From: Candidatus Omnitrophota bacterium
GTDB taxonomy: Bacteria; Omnitrophota; Gorgyraeia; Gygaellales; JAHJCI01
NCBI GenBank assembly: GCA_016783355.1
Contig: JADHWR010000016.1
Span: forward strand, 1 to 20,684
Reading direction: 5' to 3'
Length of the DNA: 20,684 nucleotides
The translations under genes and the position numbers were made by a program. Every line of letters begins with the position of its first letter. Position 1 is the stretch's first letter. This document shows positions 20,417-20,684 of the stretch, one piece after another. The notes beneath the pieces were generated by a model that saw nothing but the letters and a program-made list of their open reading frames with translations, was not told the origin of the DNA and searched no databases.

Positions 20417-20684
20417 GTCAAGTGTGGAGACTTGACCTTCCCCTCTTTAGTGGACAGTCAGTAAAGTTTGAGAAGCCCGATTTTCAAATTCAAAAGGGCT
20501 CAAGTAACCCAGCGCCGAATGCGTTCTCCGGCGGTTATAGTACATTTCAACATACTCAAAGATTTTCCGTTTCGCTTCTTCCCGCGTCTTGAAAATATAG
20601 CGATGCGTCAGTTCGACTTTCAAGGTGTGGAAAAAGCTTTCAGCCACGGCGTTGTCCCAACAATCACCCTTTTTGCTCATACTA
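20417..20684 (-). mobile_element. End of an IS3-family insertion sequence, cut by window edge
   Basis: The right end of an IS3-family element. It contains the transposase C-terminus, then TGTCCACTAAAGAGGGGAAGGTC, shaped like the terminal sequence of several IS3 members, and a hairpin GTCAAGT-GTGGAG-ACTTGAC (20417-20436) that probably lies at or near the element boundary. The exact tip cannot be fixed without the other end. Confidence 0.7.
20447..20684 (-). CDS. IS3-family transposase OrfB, C-terminal part
   Basis: The frame remains open to the window edge, so only the last 79 or so residues are seen. The segment SMSKKGDCWDNAVAESFFHT is the end of the rve catalytic core, where the glutamate of DNAVAE is the third residue of the DDE triad. 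It is followed by the conserved IFEYVEMYYNRRRTHSALGYLSPFEFE. The visible part is intact and the element may be active. Confidence 0.93.
   Translation of the reverse strand, partial: SMSKKGDCWDNAVAESFFHTLKVELTHRYIFKTREEAKRKIFEYVEMYYNRRRTHSALGYLSPFEFENRASQTLLTVH

Noticed and set aside
1..20684. CRISPR array or rRNA
   Set aside because: No set of regularly spaced direct repeats of 23-40 nt and no rRNA-like sequence was seen; the only tandem repeats are the 7-nt arrays.

Overview
The window is AT-rich bacterial chromosome in which every credible gene lies on the minus strand, so transcription runs from right to left. Genes are packed with spacings of 0-25 nt or overlaps of 4-25 nt, and many stops and starts overlap (ATGA, GTGA). 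Promoters fit a sigma70-type TTGACA/TATAAT consensus. Lipobox signal peptides, an undecaprenyl-diphosphate phosphatase and the density of dispersed short palindromes suggest an uncultured, small-genome, anaerobic lineage. Omnitrophota (OP3) or a relative is my best guess, from general resemblance only and with low confidence.

Layout in transcription order, right to left: (1) 20684-20417, the C-terminal end of an IS3-family transposase cut by the window edge. (2) 20387-19796, a hicB-hicA toxin-antitoxin pair behind a near-consensus promoter. (3) 19720-8393, a long operon: purB, purC, a LOG-family nucleotide phosphoribohydrolase, purM, purD, purE, a fused Sua5-arginine/tyrosine phosphatase, a 41-codon small ORF, rpiB, glyA, a bifunctional-nuclease-domain protein, a CCA-adding enzyme and an M48 membrane protease. 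It combines IMP/AMP synthesis with one-carbon supply (GlyA), pentose-phosphate supply (RpiB) and tRNA maturation (Sua5, CCA). The order sua5-ywlE-rpiB-glyA matches the Bacillus ywl-glyA cluster, except that the first two genes are fused here. (4) 8358-7552, a small accessory patch: a broken HExxH-peptidase reading frame behind a C9A9 tract, a YefM/YoeB-type toxin-antitoxin pair, and two copies of TTGGGGACGT. (5) 7547-1977, an operon with its own consensus promoter: an Lrp/AsnC regulator, a class I aminotransferase, a peptidoglycan-binding lipoprotein, a compact GH1 glycosidase, a small lipoprotein, uppP, a CBM11/CIA30-like lipoprotein and yqeY. Much of it is directed at the cell envelope. (6) 1949-1, a TTGACA-N17-TATAAT promoter and a palindrome-rich leader, then nuoE- and nuoF-like genes and the first five codons of a third subunit. 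These are the flavin/NAD module of a complex I-like or NAD-linked [FeFe]-hydrogenase complex.

The most unusual signal is not a gene. Short repeats have entered or expanded inside tightly packed protein genes without breaking them. There are three arrays of 7-nt units, each about 28-35 nt, inside nuoF, a lipoprotein signal peptide and purM. An in-frame palindromic insertion lies in purD. An inverted-repeat element between sua5-ywlE and rpiB supplies rpiB's GTG start codon and creates a 41-codon ORF that ends on it. Two adjacent palindromes fill the nuoE leader. Seven-nucleotide units are notable because one unit gained or lost shifts the reading frame.

No rRNA, tRNA, CRISPR array or strong intrinsic terminator was found. 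No stretch longer than 300 nt lacks a gene.
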